A DNA stretch of 64,000 nt from Deinococcus aetherius. GTDB lineage: Bacteria > Deinococcota > Deinococci > Deinococcales > Deinococcaceae. The stretch covers positions 2,433,501-2,497,500 of the forward strand of contig NZ_AP026560.1 of NCBI RefSeq assembly GCF_025997855.1, read 5' to 3'. The stretch's first letter is position 1; each line of letters opens with the position of its first letter. Made by a program: the position numbers and the translations under genes. This document shows, in pieces, positions 21,513-29,849 of the stretch. The notes under the pieces were generated by a model that saw only the letters and a program-made list of their open reading frames with translations, was not told where the DNA came from and made no database searches.

Positions 21513-22123
21513 GTTCCCGCCTCCTCGCCCAGCACGCGCCGCAGGTGGTCCAGGGCGTACTTCAGGCGGCTTTTGACCGTGCCCACCGGCACGCCCATTG
21601 CTCCCGCGATCTCCTCGCGGCTCTGGCCCTGGAGGAAGGCGCGGCTCACGGTCTCGCGGTGCGCGGGGCTCAGGTGGGCGAGCCCGGCCCGCACCCGTTC
21701 CCCCCGCCGCTCGGCCTCGGCCCGCTCGCCGGGGCCGGGTCGGGGGTCGGGGAGGGGCAGCGTCTCGCCCGCCTCGTCCACCAGGGGGAGGTGGGCCCGC
21801 TCGGCGCGCAGGCGGTCGAGCGCCCGCGAGCGCGCGAGCACGAGCAGGTAGGCGCGCAGCCCGGCGCGGGCGGGGTCGTACCTCTCGGGATGGTTCCAGA
21901 GGGTCAGGAAGACCTCTTGCAGGGTGTCGGCCGCGCCCGCCGCGCCCAGCAGGCGCACGAGCACCCCGTGCACCGCCCCGGCGTGGCGGTCGTAGAGTTC
22001 GGCCAGGGCCTCCTCGTCGCGCCCGCGCAACCGGGCGGCCAGGGTGCCGTCGTCGGGCACCGGGTCAGCCCCCACGCTGCGGCGCCCCCGGGCCCAGGCC
22101 AGTTCGGCAGATAGCCACGTCAC
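21500..22123 (-). CDS. ECF-family RNA polymerase sigma factor
   Basis: A 207-residue sigma-70 family group 4 protein. Region 2 is visible in LAELYDRHAGAVHGVLVRLLG and DTLQEVFLTLWNHPERYDP with the ARSRALDRLR helix. Region 4 is the HTH in LSPAHRETVSRAFLQGQSREEIAGAMGVPVGTVKSRLKYALDHLRR. GTG 22123 is chosen because a TACCCT hexamer lies 4 nt upstream; the frame is open to 22201. It would be controlled by the overlapping anti-sigma gene and probably drives its own operon. Confidence 0.88.
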   Translation of the reverse strand: MTWLSAELAWARGRRSVGADPVPDDGTLAARLRGRDEEALAELYDRHAGAVHGVLVRLLGAAGAADTLQEVFLTLWNHPERYDPARAGLRAYLLVLARSRALDRLRAERAHLPLVDEAGETLPLPDPRPGPGERAEAERRGERVRAGLAHLSPAHRETVSRAFLQGQSREEIAGAMGVPVGTVKSRLKYALDHLRRVLGEEAGTWLD

Positions 22124-22127
22124 ACCC

Positions 22128-22133
22128 AGGGTA
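22128..22133 (-). promoter_or_regulatory. Possible -10 hexamer for the ECF sigma gene
   Basis: On the minus strand TACCCT ends 4 nt before GTG 22123. The spacing is slightly tighter than for other genes here. Confidence 0.35.
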
Positions 22134-22232
22134 CGGGCCCCGGCCCCTTCCCAGTTCAACCGGAGGACGCGGCCTGCGCCGACCGGAGCGATCATCCCCA
22201 TGGACTTCTCACGGAAGTGGGCGCCCAGGAGC

Positions 22233-22289
22233 GCAGAAGGTCAAAGGCAGAAGGCCGAAAGCCAAGGGCGAGCGCCTTCTGCTTTCTGC
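22233..22289. repeat. Heptad repeat with inverted second half
   Basis: Six direct 7-nt units of pattern GNNNAAG (22233-22274) are followed by two units complementary to them (22275-22288). A 9-bp inverted repeat pairs 22247-22255 with 22274-22282. Confidence 0.65.
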
Positions 22290-22594
22290 AATTTTCGCAG
22301 GAAGCCTGGTTGTCGCCAGAACAGGACCGGCTCTCCGCGTGGGGGCCGGTTTCCCGTGGCCTCCCCCTCCGCTGAGGCATGACGGCGGGCGAGTTTCCCT
22401 CCCCGGGAACCGGACGGGGTGCGGGTGGAGCTGGTGACCGGGAGGGGAAGGACGCACGCGCCTGACTCTCACCCGCTCCCTGGGCCTGCGCCGCGAGCGG
22501 GGAGGCGGGCGGGTGGTGGACGCGCCGACCCTCACGCCCGGCGTACCTCCAGCGGGAGTCGGCGGAGGTCCTGGCGGGGCGGGAGGAGCGGGCT

Positions 22595-22828
22595 TCAGGT
22601 TTCCCGCTCGTCGCGCGCGAGGGCCACGTACAGCGCCTCCACCTTCGCCCGCGCCCAGGGTGTCCTCCGCAGGAACTTGAGGCTGGAGGCTACGCTGGGA
22701 TTGTTCTCGAAGCACCGCACGGGCACCCGCCGCGCCAGACCGTCCCAGCCGTAGCGTTCCGCGAGCCGCACGACGATCTGTTCGAGGGTGACGCCGTGCA
22801 GGGGGTCTCTGGAGGTGTGATCGGTCAT
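22595..22828 (-). CDS. VF530-type small DNA-binding-like protein
   Basis: A 77-residue protein. The sequence [21 protein letters not shown], then [30 protein letters not shown], matches the small conserved VF530 (DUF2132) family, whose fold resembles a DNA-binding domain. Its role is not known. The start at 22828 lies 7 nt from a CATCAT hexamer (one mismatch to TANNNT); an in-frame ATG 9 nt further up is also possible. Confidence 0.8.
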   Translation of the reverse strand: MTDHTSRDPLHGVTLEQIVVRLAERYGWDGLARRVPVRCFENNPSVASSLKFLRRTPWARAKVEALYVALARDERET

Positions 22829-23008
22829 CGCGCCCATGATGGCGGGCGGGCCGGGGCGCGCACAACCGGCGTCCCCGTCACCCCGGGGCCGGGCCCGGAA
22901 CTGGACCTGATCGCGCGGGGAGCAGCGCGGCCGGACCATCCGCCTGCGGGGCGAGGGGAGGCGAGACTGGTTCGACCGACACGGGACGAGCGGGTGGTCT
23001 GTGCGAAC

Positions 23009-23380
23009 ATGCCGGGTGTGAACTCGCTGCTGCTTCGTTCCATGCTCGTGACGGGCCTCCTGATCGCGGCCCTGAACGTGGTCTTTTCAGGGGTGGAGTA
23101 CGGGTTCGGGAACCTGCCCGCGTGGTTCTGGCTCGCGCAACTCCTCCTGATTCCCGCGATGCTCGTTCCGGCCCGCATGTTCCCCGAGGCGGCGGCCACC
23201 CGCGCCTACCCCCGCCGCGCCCTGCTCTACGCCCTGGGCTGGCTGGCCCCCTACGCCGTCTACCGCTTCACGGGCGACGCCCTGCGCCCCACCTTCAACG
23301 CGACCGCCTCGCTCTTCGCCACCTTGTTCACCTGCGTGCTCTTCGGCCTGATCTTCGCGGCGATCCGCAGACCGCAGTAG
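23009..23380 (+). CDS. Membrane protein of unknown function
   Basis: A 123-residue protein with four predicted transmembrane segments ([68 protein letters not shown]). No family recognised. The start is ambiguous between ATG 23009 and GTG 23018. It is followed 60 bp later by a phosphoesterase with its own ribosome site. Confidence 0.6.
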   Translation: MPGVNSLLLRSMLVTGLLIAALNVVFSGVEYGFGNLPAWFWLAQLLLIPAMLVPARMFPEAAATRAYPRRALLYALGWLAPYAVYRFTGDALRPTFNATASLFATLFTCVLFGLIFAAIRRPQ

Positions 23381-23440
23381 GGGGAGTCGCCAGGGAAGAC
23401 CCGCGTCCTGTCGCCCCGGGAGTGAGACAAGGAGGAAGGC

Positions 23441-24163
23441 ATGAGGCTCGCCGTTCTGGGCGACGTTCACGGCAACCGCCCCGCGCTGGAGGCGGTACTG
23501 GAAGGGGTTTGGGAGGCGGCGCCCGACATGGTGCTCAACCTCGGCGATACCGTCTGGGGGGCGGCGGACCCGGGTGGCGCGTGGGCCCTCCAGCGGGAGC
23601 ACGCCCCGCCCAGCGTGCGCGGCAACACCGACGAGCGGGTGGCCGGGCTGCGCGGGGGCAAGGAGACCATGCGCGCCTGGCTGTGGACCCAGCTCCCGGC
23701 CGACGTGCCGGACCTCCTCGCCGCCCTGCCCACCTTTCTCGACGTGGCGGGCGGCGAGGTCCGCGTGGCGCACGGCAGCCCCCGCAGCCCGTGGGAGGAC
23801 CTGCTGCTGACGGAGGTGGGCGAACACACCCACCCCGCTCACTTCCGTGAGGTGCGGGAGCGGCTGGGAGACTTCACCTTCGAGAACGGCGGGCGGGTCT
23901 GCGTCGTCGGGCACACCCACCGCGAGATGCTGAGCGTGGTGGACGGCGTGACCGTGGTGAACGCGGGCCCGGTCAGCCGCCAGAAGGACGGGCTGCCCCT
24001 CGCCCGCTGGGTGCTGCTGACCCGCCGCCGGGGAACCTGGGCCCCCGAGTTCCGCCGCACCGGGTACGACGTGGAGGCTGCGGCCGAGTGGGCACGAGCA
24101 CAGGCCCCGGCGAAGCAGGCCGACTTCGAGGCGGAGTGGCTGACCCGGGGGAAGGAACCGTGA
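23441..24163 (+). CDS. Metallophosphoesterase (YfcE/ApaH-like)
   Basis: A 240-residue calcineurin-like phosphoesterase. The metal motifs are in order: LGDVHGNRPAL, LNLGDTVWG, RGNTDE, the central AHGSPRS, and VVGHTHREM with NAGPVSR near the end. It hydrolyses phosphodiesters or protein phosphates; the substrate is unknown. A strong ribosome site (AAGGAGG) precedes the ATG. The stop overlaps the GTG of a tyrosine-phosphatase gene by 4 bp, so the pair forms one operon. Confidence 0.85.
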   Translation: MRLAVLGDVHGNRPALEAVLEGVWEAAPDMVLNLGDTVWGAADPGGAWALQREHAPPSVRGNTDERVAGLRGGKETMRAWLWTQLPADVPDLLAALPTFLDVAGGEVRVAHGSPRSPWEDLLLTEVGEHTHPAHFREVRERLGDFTFENGGRVCVVGHTHREMLSVVDGVTVVNAGPVSRQKDGLPLARWVLLTRRRGTWAPEFRRTGYDVEAAAEWARAQAPAKQADFEAEWLTRGKEP

Positions 24164-24508
24164 CCCGTCCCCTGCGGGTGCTGTTCGTCTGCACCCAGAA
24201 TCGGCTGCGCAGCCCGACCGCCGAGGCCCTCTTCCGCACCCTCCCGGATTGGGAGGTCGCCTCGGCAGGGACGGCGCGGGACGCCGACACGCCCCTCACC
24301 CGCGACCTGCTGGAGTGGGCGGACGTGGCGGTGTGCATGGAGAAGAGTCACCGCGACAGGACTTCGCTCGAAGCTGCGCGGTGTCCTACCCGACGACCGC
24401 CTCGTCACCCTCGGTGTCCCCGACGACTACGAGTTCATGGACCCGGACCTCGTGACCCTGCTGGGGCGACTGGTTCCCTCACGGTTGGCGGGGAAGGAAC
24501 CCCGGTAA
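24160..24508 (+). pseudogene. Low-molecular-weight tyrosine phosphatase-like gene with a frameshift
   Basis: From GTG 24160 the frame gives a CX5RS phosphatase loop (CTQNRLRS, Cys11 and Arg17) and MEKSHRD by 24360. The conserved continuation KLRGVLPDDRLVTLGVPDDYEFMDPDLVTLL is found only in the +1 frame from 24362, ending at TAA 24508. One extra base, most simply the A at 24361, restores a protein of about 115 residues, the normal size. It is either a sequencing error, a recent pseudogene, or a phase-variable site; there is no slippery homopolymer. Overlaps the phosphoesterase gene by 4 bp. Confidence 0.75.
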
Positions 24509-24519
24509 AGCCTTCCCTC

Positions 24520-26220
24520 TCAGCCGCGCGGCCCGAACTCGTACACCGCGCGCCAGGGCTTGTACTCTGTGCTCACCTTGTCGGTGCGGACGCCCCGGCT
24601 GTCCTTGATCGTCCGGGTGATGTAGAGCTTGTAGCCGTCCTGGGCCCAGTCCACCTGCCGCAGGGCGCCGGGACGCATCTCCGGGTTCGCCACGTACTGG
24701 GCGGGCGGGTGCGGCGTGCGCGAGAGGATCACGGCGGGGTGAACGGTGACGGTGCGCTCCGGTTTGACCCCCCACACCTGCACCTCCAGCGTGCTGCGCG
24801 CATTGTCGTTCACCGTTTTGATCAGGATGGGGGCGCGGGTGTCGTTCCTCATCCTCAGGTCCACGCCGGGGTCGTACACGGCGGCCTCGAAGCCCACCTG
24901 CGGCTCGTAGTAGCCCACCCGGTACGAGTGCGAGTTGCGCTCGACGACGGGCAGCCCCGCCGAGTACAGGGCGCGGAAGGTCGTGGTGGACACCTGACAC
25001 ACCCCGCCGCCCAGCCCGTCCACCGTGCGCCCCCCGCTGATGATGAGTCCGCCCACGAAGCCGTTGCCGGGCGTGATGGGTCCCAGCGCGCCCAGGAAGC
25101 TGAAGTCCTCCCCGGCGGGCACGACCATCCCGCTGATCCTGGCGGCGGCGTTGGCGACGTTGACCCGCCGCTGGGGGCTGCTGTGGAAGTAGGTGCTGCG
25201 CCCCCTGGCGATGAGTTCGAGCCCCGCCGGGTCGGGCAACTCGGCGGCGGTCAGGGTGGGCACGCTGACCTCGCCCGGGAACACGACGGTCGTGACCGCC
25301 GGGTTCAGGATCGCCTCCCGGAAGGCGGCGAGGGCGGCCTGTCGGTCGGTGACGCGCCCGGCCTGCTCGCCCACCTTCACGAATTCGCCGCCGCGCAGGG
25401 CATAGCGGGCGTTCTGCGCGGGGCGGTCCATCTCCCCCGTGAGGCGTTTGAAGACGGCCTTCACCATCCCCTCGTCGAGGACGATGCCCTCGCCGCGCAC
25501 CCAGTACAGGTTGGCGACCTGAAGAGGCTTCAGCTCGCCCGTGAGGTCCGTGCCCTCCAGCCGCACGGTGAGGGGCCGCATCAGGCGGTTGCCCAGCAGG
25601 GCGTGCCCCCGCAGGCTCTCGGCGGTGACCCCGGCCTTCCACTCGGTCACGGACACAGTCAGGGTGGTGAGGGCCGGATTGGCGGCGTAGGCGTTCGCGG
25701 CGACCTCGACGGCGGCGCGGCGGCCGGGGGCGTCGGGGGTCACGGCGTAGCGGAGGGTGGTCTTGTCGAAGATGGCGCGGGCGTTCCTGGGCTGGGTGTT
25801 GACCTCACGGGTCAGCGTCGCCAGCCCCGAGCGAGCCTTCGCGGCGTCCACCCCCGTCACCAGGGGGAACTCCTGCACCCTGGCCTGCCCGATCAGGCCC
25901 TGAAGGCGCTCCAGCACGTTCCGCTCCGCGCTCGCCCGCGCGGCGGCGTCCAGGCTCGCCCCCACGTCCGCCCGCCAGCCGAGCCGATCCGCGCCCACCG
26001 TCCAGGTGCGGGGGCCCGCCCGGACCGTCACCCGGGGCGCGGCGCCCTCCCGTTCCTTCAGGGCCAGGGCCGCCGCCTCGCGGGTCAGGCCGCCCACGTC
26101 CACCCCGGCGACCCGCAGGCCGGGGGCGAGCCGGTCGTCCCCCTGCACGGTGACCCCCACGGCAAGCGCCCCGCCCAGCAGCGCGGCGGCAGACAGACCC
26201 ACGGCCCAGACCCTCTTCAC
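24520..26220 (-). CDS. VanW family cell-wall-associated protein
   Basis: A 566-residue envelope protein with an N-terminal hydrophobic signal/anchor (residues 3-25) and two peptidoglycan-binding-like segments in the first 300 residues. A VanW domain follows, with NAAARISGMVVPAGEDFSFL, GGLGGGVCQVSTTTFRALYSAGLP and a beta-rich C-terminus with YEPQVGFEAAVYDPGVDL. VanW proteins occur beside glycopeptide-resistance genes and as stand-alone cell-wall factors; there is no van cluster here. GTG 26220 is chosen by the adjacent -10 hexamer over ATG 26343, which would overlap the next gene. Confidence 0.85.
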   Translation of the reverse strand: MKRVWAVGLSAAALLGGALAVGVTVQGDDRLAPGLRVAGVDVGGLTREAAALALKEREGAAPRVTVRAGPRTWTVGADRLGWRADVGASLDAAARASAERNVLERLQGLIGQARVQEFPLVTGVDAAKARSGLATLTREVNTQPRNARAIFDKTTLRYAVTPDAPGRRAAVEVAANAYAANPALTTLTVSVTEWKAGVTAESLRGHALLGNRLMRPLTVRLEGTDLTGELKPLQVANLYWVRGEGIVLDEGMVKAVFKRLTGEMDRPAQNARYALRGGEFVKVGEQAGRVTDRQAALAAFREAILNPAVTTVVFPGEVSVPTLTAAELPDPAGLELIARGRSTYFHSSPQRRVNVANAAARISGMVVPAGEDFSFLGALGPITPGNGFVGGLIISGGRTVDGLGGGVCQVSTTTFRALYSAGLPVVERNSHSYRVGYYEPQVGFEAAVYDPGVDLRMRNDTRAPILIKTVNDNARSTLEVQVWGVKPERTVTVHPAVILSRTPHPPAQYVANPEMRPGALRQVDWAQDGYKLYITRTIKDSRGVRTDKVSTEYKPWRAVYEFGPRG

Positions 26221-26226
26221 CCCCTC

Positions 26227-26232
26227 AGTGTA
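26227..26232 (-). promoter_or_regulatory. -10 hexamer for the VanW gene
   Basis: On the minus strand TACACT lies 6 nt before GTG 26220 and decides this start. Confidence 0.6.
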
Positions 26233-26302
26233 GAGCGGCCGGGGAGGCGAGGAGGGCCGATTTTCGTACAGGTGGGGGCGGGAGGACCGTCGGGCCTCCT
26301 GA

Positions 26303-26722
26303 TTAGAAGTCCAAACTCTGGGTGTCCGGCTCGGGAACCGCAAACACGTTCGGGACCCCCTCGTTCTCAGGTTTGAAGGCGATCAGTCGGGTGCTGTCAC
26401 GCCAATCCTCGACGTAGAGCCGTCCGCAGTTTTGACATTGCCAGACCTCCAGAACATTCCCGGCGACGTTGCTGCAACGGTTCATGATGTCGAAGATGAC
26501 CTCCTCGTCCTTCAGGTTCATCCCTGCATACTGAGGGCCGAAAAAGTGAGTTTGCCAGCTCTGCTCTTTTCCCTGGAGTCGTGCGTTCAAGTAGGACGCA
26601 ATTGCACGTGGGATGAGATCGAGACTCACAGCCGCCTGACGATCAGGAAGGACACGGCCGTAGTACGGCAGGCCCTCCGGCTCGTCATGGATACGATGGC
26701 CGCAGCAACAGAAAAAAGACAT
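26303..26722 (-). CDS. Low-GC cysteine-containing orphan protein
   Basis: A 139-residue protein with visibly lower GC and A/T-ending codons than any neighbour, pointing to recent acquisition. It has a Cys-Cys-Cys-Gly-His cluster at residues 5-9 and a CQNCG pair near residue 96, which together could bind a zinc ion. No family recognised; the size and lone context resemble many accessory genes, but nothing supports a specific role. The ATG at 26722 has a purine-rich upstream stretch. Confidence 0.6.
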   Translation of the reverse strand: MSFFCCCGHRIHDEPEGLPYYGRVLPDRQAAVSLDLIPRAIASYLNARLQGKEQSWQTHFFGPQYAGMNLKDEEVIFDIMNRCSNVAGNVLEVWQCQNCGRLYVEDWRDSTRLIAFKPENEGVPNVFAVPEPDTQSLDF

Positions 26723-26778
26723 GTTCTTTCCGACTCCTCACAACGTCCAGTCTGTTGAAGCGACCCAACCAGGGCCCC

Positions 26779-27904
<1,126 letters not shown>

Positions 27905-27912
<8 letters not shown>

Positions 27913-28702
27913 CTTGAAAGGCCGCCCGGCGCTTGGCGAGGAAAGCCGCAGTTCCCTCGCGGAAATCCTGGGTGGCGACCGTCATCCCGAAGAGGTCCGC
28001 CTCCACCTCCAGCCCCGCCTCCAGCGAGGTGTCGAGCCCCCGGCGCACCGCCTCCTTCACGAGCGAGAGGGCGATGGGCGCATTCCTCAGCATCTGCTCC
28101 GCCACCTCGCGCGCCCTGGTGAGGGGATCGTCGGCCACGTAGTTCACCAGCCCCATGCCGAGCGCCTCCTCGGCCCCGACCTGCCGCGCCGTGAGCATCA
28201 TGTCGAGCGCCCGCCCCGAGCCGACCAGCCGCGCGAGGCGCTGCGTACCGCCGAAGCCGGGGATCAGCCCGAGGGAGACTTCCGGCAGGCCGAGTTTCGC
28301 GTTCGGGGAGGCTACCCGCACGTCACACGCCAGGGCGAGTTCGAGGCCGCCACCGAGTGCGAAGCCGTTGATGGCGGCGATCACGGGAATCGGCAGGCTG
28401 GCGACCGAGTGCATCACGTCCTGCCCCGCCAGGGCGAGTTCGCGGCCCGCGTACACCCCGTCGAGCTGCGAGAGTTCCTGGATATCCGCCCCCGCCACGA
28501 AGGCGCGGTCCCCGCCCCCGGTGACGATCAGGGCGCCCACCTCCGGATTCTCGATCACGGCCTCGACCGCCTGGGAGAGCTCGTTGAGGGTGTCGGCGTT
28601 CAGGGCGTTGAGGGCCTTGGGCCGCGTGACCGTCAGCACGGCGATGGGCCCGTGCTGGTCGAGTTGCAGGTTACGGAATTCGATCTCGTCGAGCATCGTC
28701 AT
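27905..28702 (-). CDS. Enoyl-CoA hydratase/isomerase family protein
   Basis: A 265-residue crotonase-fold enzyme. The oxyanion segments AFVAGADIQEL and ALGGGLELALACD are present, as are both usual acid residues, in LELALACD and LPEVSLGLIPGFGGTQRL. This is consistent with hydration of trans-2-enoyl-CoA in fatty acid degradation. It is co-transcribed with the HD hydrolase; no other beta-oxidation gene is in the window, so the physiological substrate is open. Confidence 0.9.
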
Positions 28703-28762
28703 GCCCCAATCCTGCCACGGGGAGGTCAGGAGAAAAGAAAGGGTTGCCCCCGCGCCTCCCCC

Positions 28763-29479
28763 CTACCCCCCGGCGAGGGTCACGATGGCGTCCAGGGCCA
28801 CCCGGATCATCCGGTCCACCCCGCCCGCAAGCACGTCGTCGGGAACGAGCTGCGGGTCGCCGATGTCGTTGCTGCACGCCGTCAGGCACCCGGCGCGCAG
28901 GCCGTGCTGGGCAGCCACCAGGAAGATCGCGCTCGCCTCCATCTCGAAGCCCAGCACCCCGCGCGAGGCCCACAGCCACGCGTGTTCGGGCGTGCTCGCG
29001 TAGAAGGCGTCCTCGGTCATCACCAGGCCGACGTGGTGGGGCACCCCGAGTTTCCGGGCGGCGCGGACGGCGGCCTCGACGACCTCGAAACTCGCGGCGG
29101 GGGCATACGGGGCGCCGCCGAGAAACTGCCGGGTGGTGCCGTCGTTCGGCACCGAGGCGGTGGCGACCACGAGGTCGGCGGGCTTGACCACGGGGGTCGC
29201 GCCCCCCAGCGTGCCCACCCGGATCAGGGTCTGCGCCCCCAGCCGGGCGAGTTCCTCGGTGACGATGGCGGCACTCGGGCAGCCCATCCCGGTCGTCTGC
29301 ACGCTGACGGGCACGCCCCGGTAGGTGCCCGTGAAGCCGAGGAGCTGGCGGTGCTCGGTGTAGAGCGTGGCGCCCTCCAGGTACTCCTCGGCGATGCGGC
29401 GGGCGCGGTTGGGGTCGCCCGGCAGCAAGACGGACTCGGCCACGTCCCCGGGCCGTGCGCGCACGTGAATCTGGGTCAT
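28763..29479 (-). CDS. deoD: Purine nucleoside phosphorylase (DeoD type)
   Basis: A 238-residue hexameric-type phosphorylase that cleaves purine (deoxy)nucleosides with phosphate. The order LLPGDPNRARRIAEEYLE (phosphate site), GTLGGA, VMTEDAFYA, and VLGFEMEASAIFLVA followed by SNDIGD (purine-site Asp) is diagnostic. Length is normal. Preceded by a strong -10 element directly upstream of the ATG. Confidence 0.93.
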   Translation of the reverse strand: MTQIHVRARPGDVAESVLLPGDPNRARRIAEEYLEGATLYTEHRQLLGFTGTYRGVPVSVQTTGMGCPSAAIVTEELARLGAQTLIRVGTLGGATPVVKPADLVVATASVPNDGTTRQFLGGAPYAPAASFEVVEAAVRAARKLGVPHHVGLVMTEDAFYASTPEHAWLWASRGVLGFEMEASAIFLVAAQHGLRAGCLTACSNDIGDPQLVPDDVLAGGVDRMIRVALDAIVTLAGG

Positions 29480-29486
29480 GGGGGCG

Positions 29487-29492
29487 AGTATA
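29487..29492 (-). promoter_or_regulatory. -10 hexamer for deoD
   Basis: On the minus strand TATACT lies 7 nt before the ATG at 29479. Confidence 0.65.
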
Positions 29493-29787
29493 GGGACCCG
29501 TGCCGCGTGGGTGAGAAGCGGTCCGCCAAGAGAAGCTCGACCCTAGGTCCACCCTTCAAGACAAGAGGATGAGGATCACTTCATGAGAGGAGGGGCTGAA
29601 GAGACGACAAGGCTTCTCATTCATTAGGAGGTTCGGCGCTCTGGGCCCTGGCTGGCGAGACTCATCTCCACCCTCCGGGCTTCAGGGTTTGCTCATTCAA
29701 GGGGCTTTTCGTCGGCTTTTCCACGAACTGTAACGCAGTCCCCAAGGCTCCGTCAGGCTGCTTCACGAGGCACTCACGCGGGCTGCC

Positions 29788-29817
29788 TACGGTAAACCCA
29801 TGCACCGGGGCGGCTAG
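29788..29817 (+). promoter_or_regulatory. -10 and 5-codon mini-ORF upstream of the envelope gene
   Basis: TACGGT (29788-29793) lies 6 nt before an ATG at 29800 that opens only five codons before TAG at 29815-29817. The envelope gene start follows at 29850 with its own AAAGGAG. The mini-ORF may be incidental or a translated leader. Confidence 0.4.
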
Positions 29818-29849
29818 GGCCGTGCCCGTGCGAAGGTAAAGGAGAATTC

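Larger units (their letters stand above)
22124..22594. other. Intergenic region with no convincing gene
   Basis: It may contain an N-terminal extension of the sigma factor up to 22201 and holds the heptad repeat at 22233-22289. The rest is GC-rich sequence in which the open frames have no recognisable protein features and no start signals. Confidence 0.5.
29480..29849. other. Long intergenic region before the S-layer-type gene
   Basis: Carries the deoD promoter at its left end and a promoter/leader for the envelope gene at the right. The middle (about 29550-29780) is less GC-rich than coding DNA and has no ORF with protein-like features. It could hold a small RNA, but no fold or terminator is convincing by eye. 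Confidence 0.5.

Noticed and set aside
22209..22865. 218-codon minus-strand ORF over the gap and the VF530 gene
   Set aside because: Pro/Arg-rich composition typical of shadow frames; overlaps the recognisable VF530 gene in a different frame.
24479..26343. Long ORFs antisense or parallel to the VanW gene, including a 762-codon plus-strand frame from 24088
   Set aside because: GC-rich shadow frames of VanW without any protein-like domain; the VanW frame has all family motifs.
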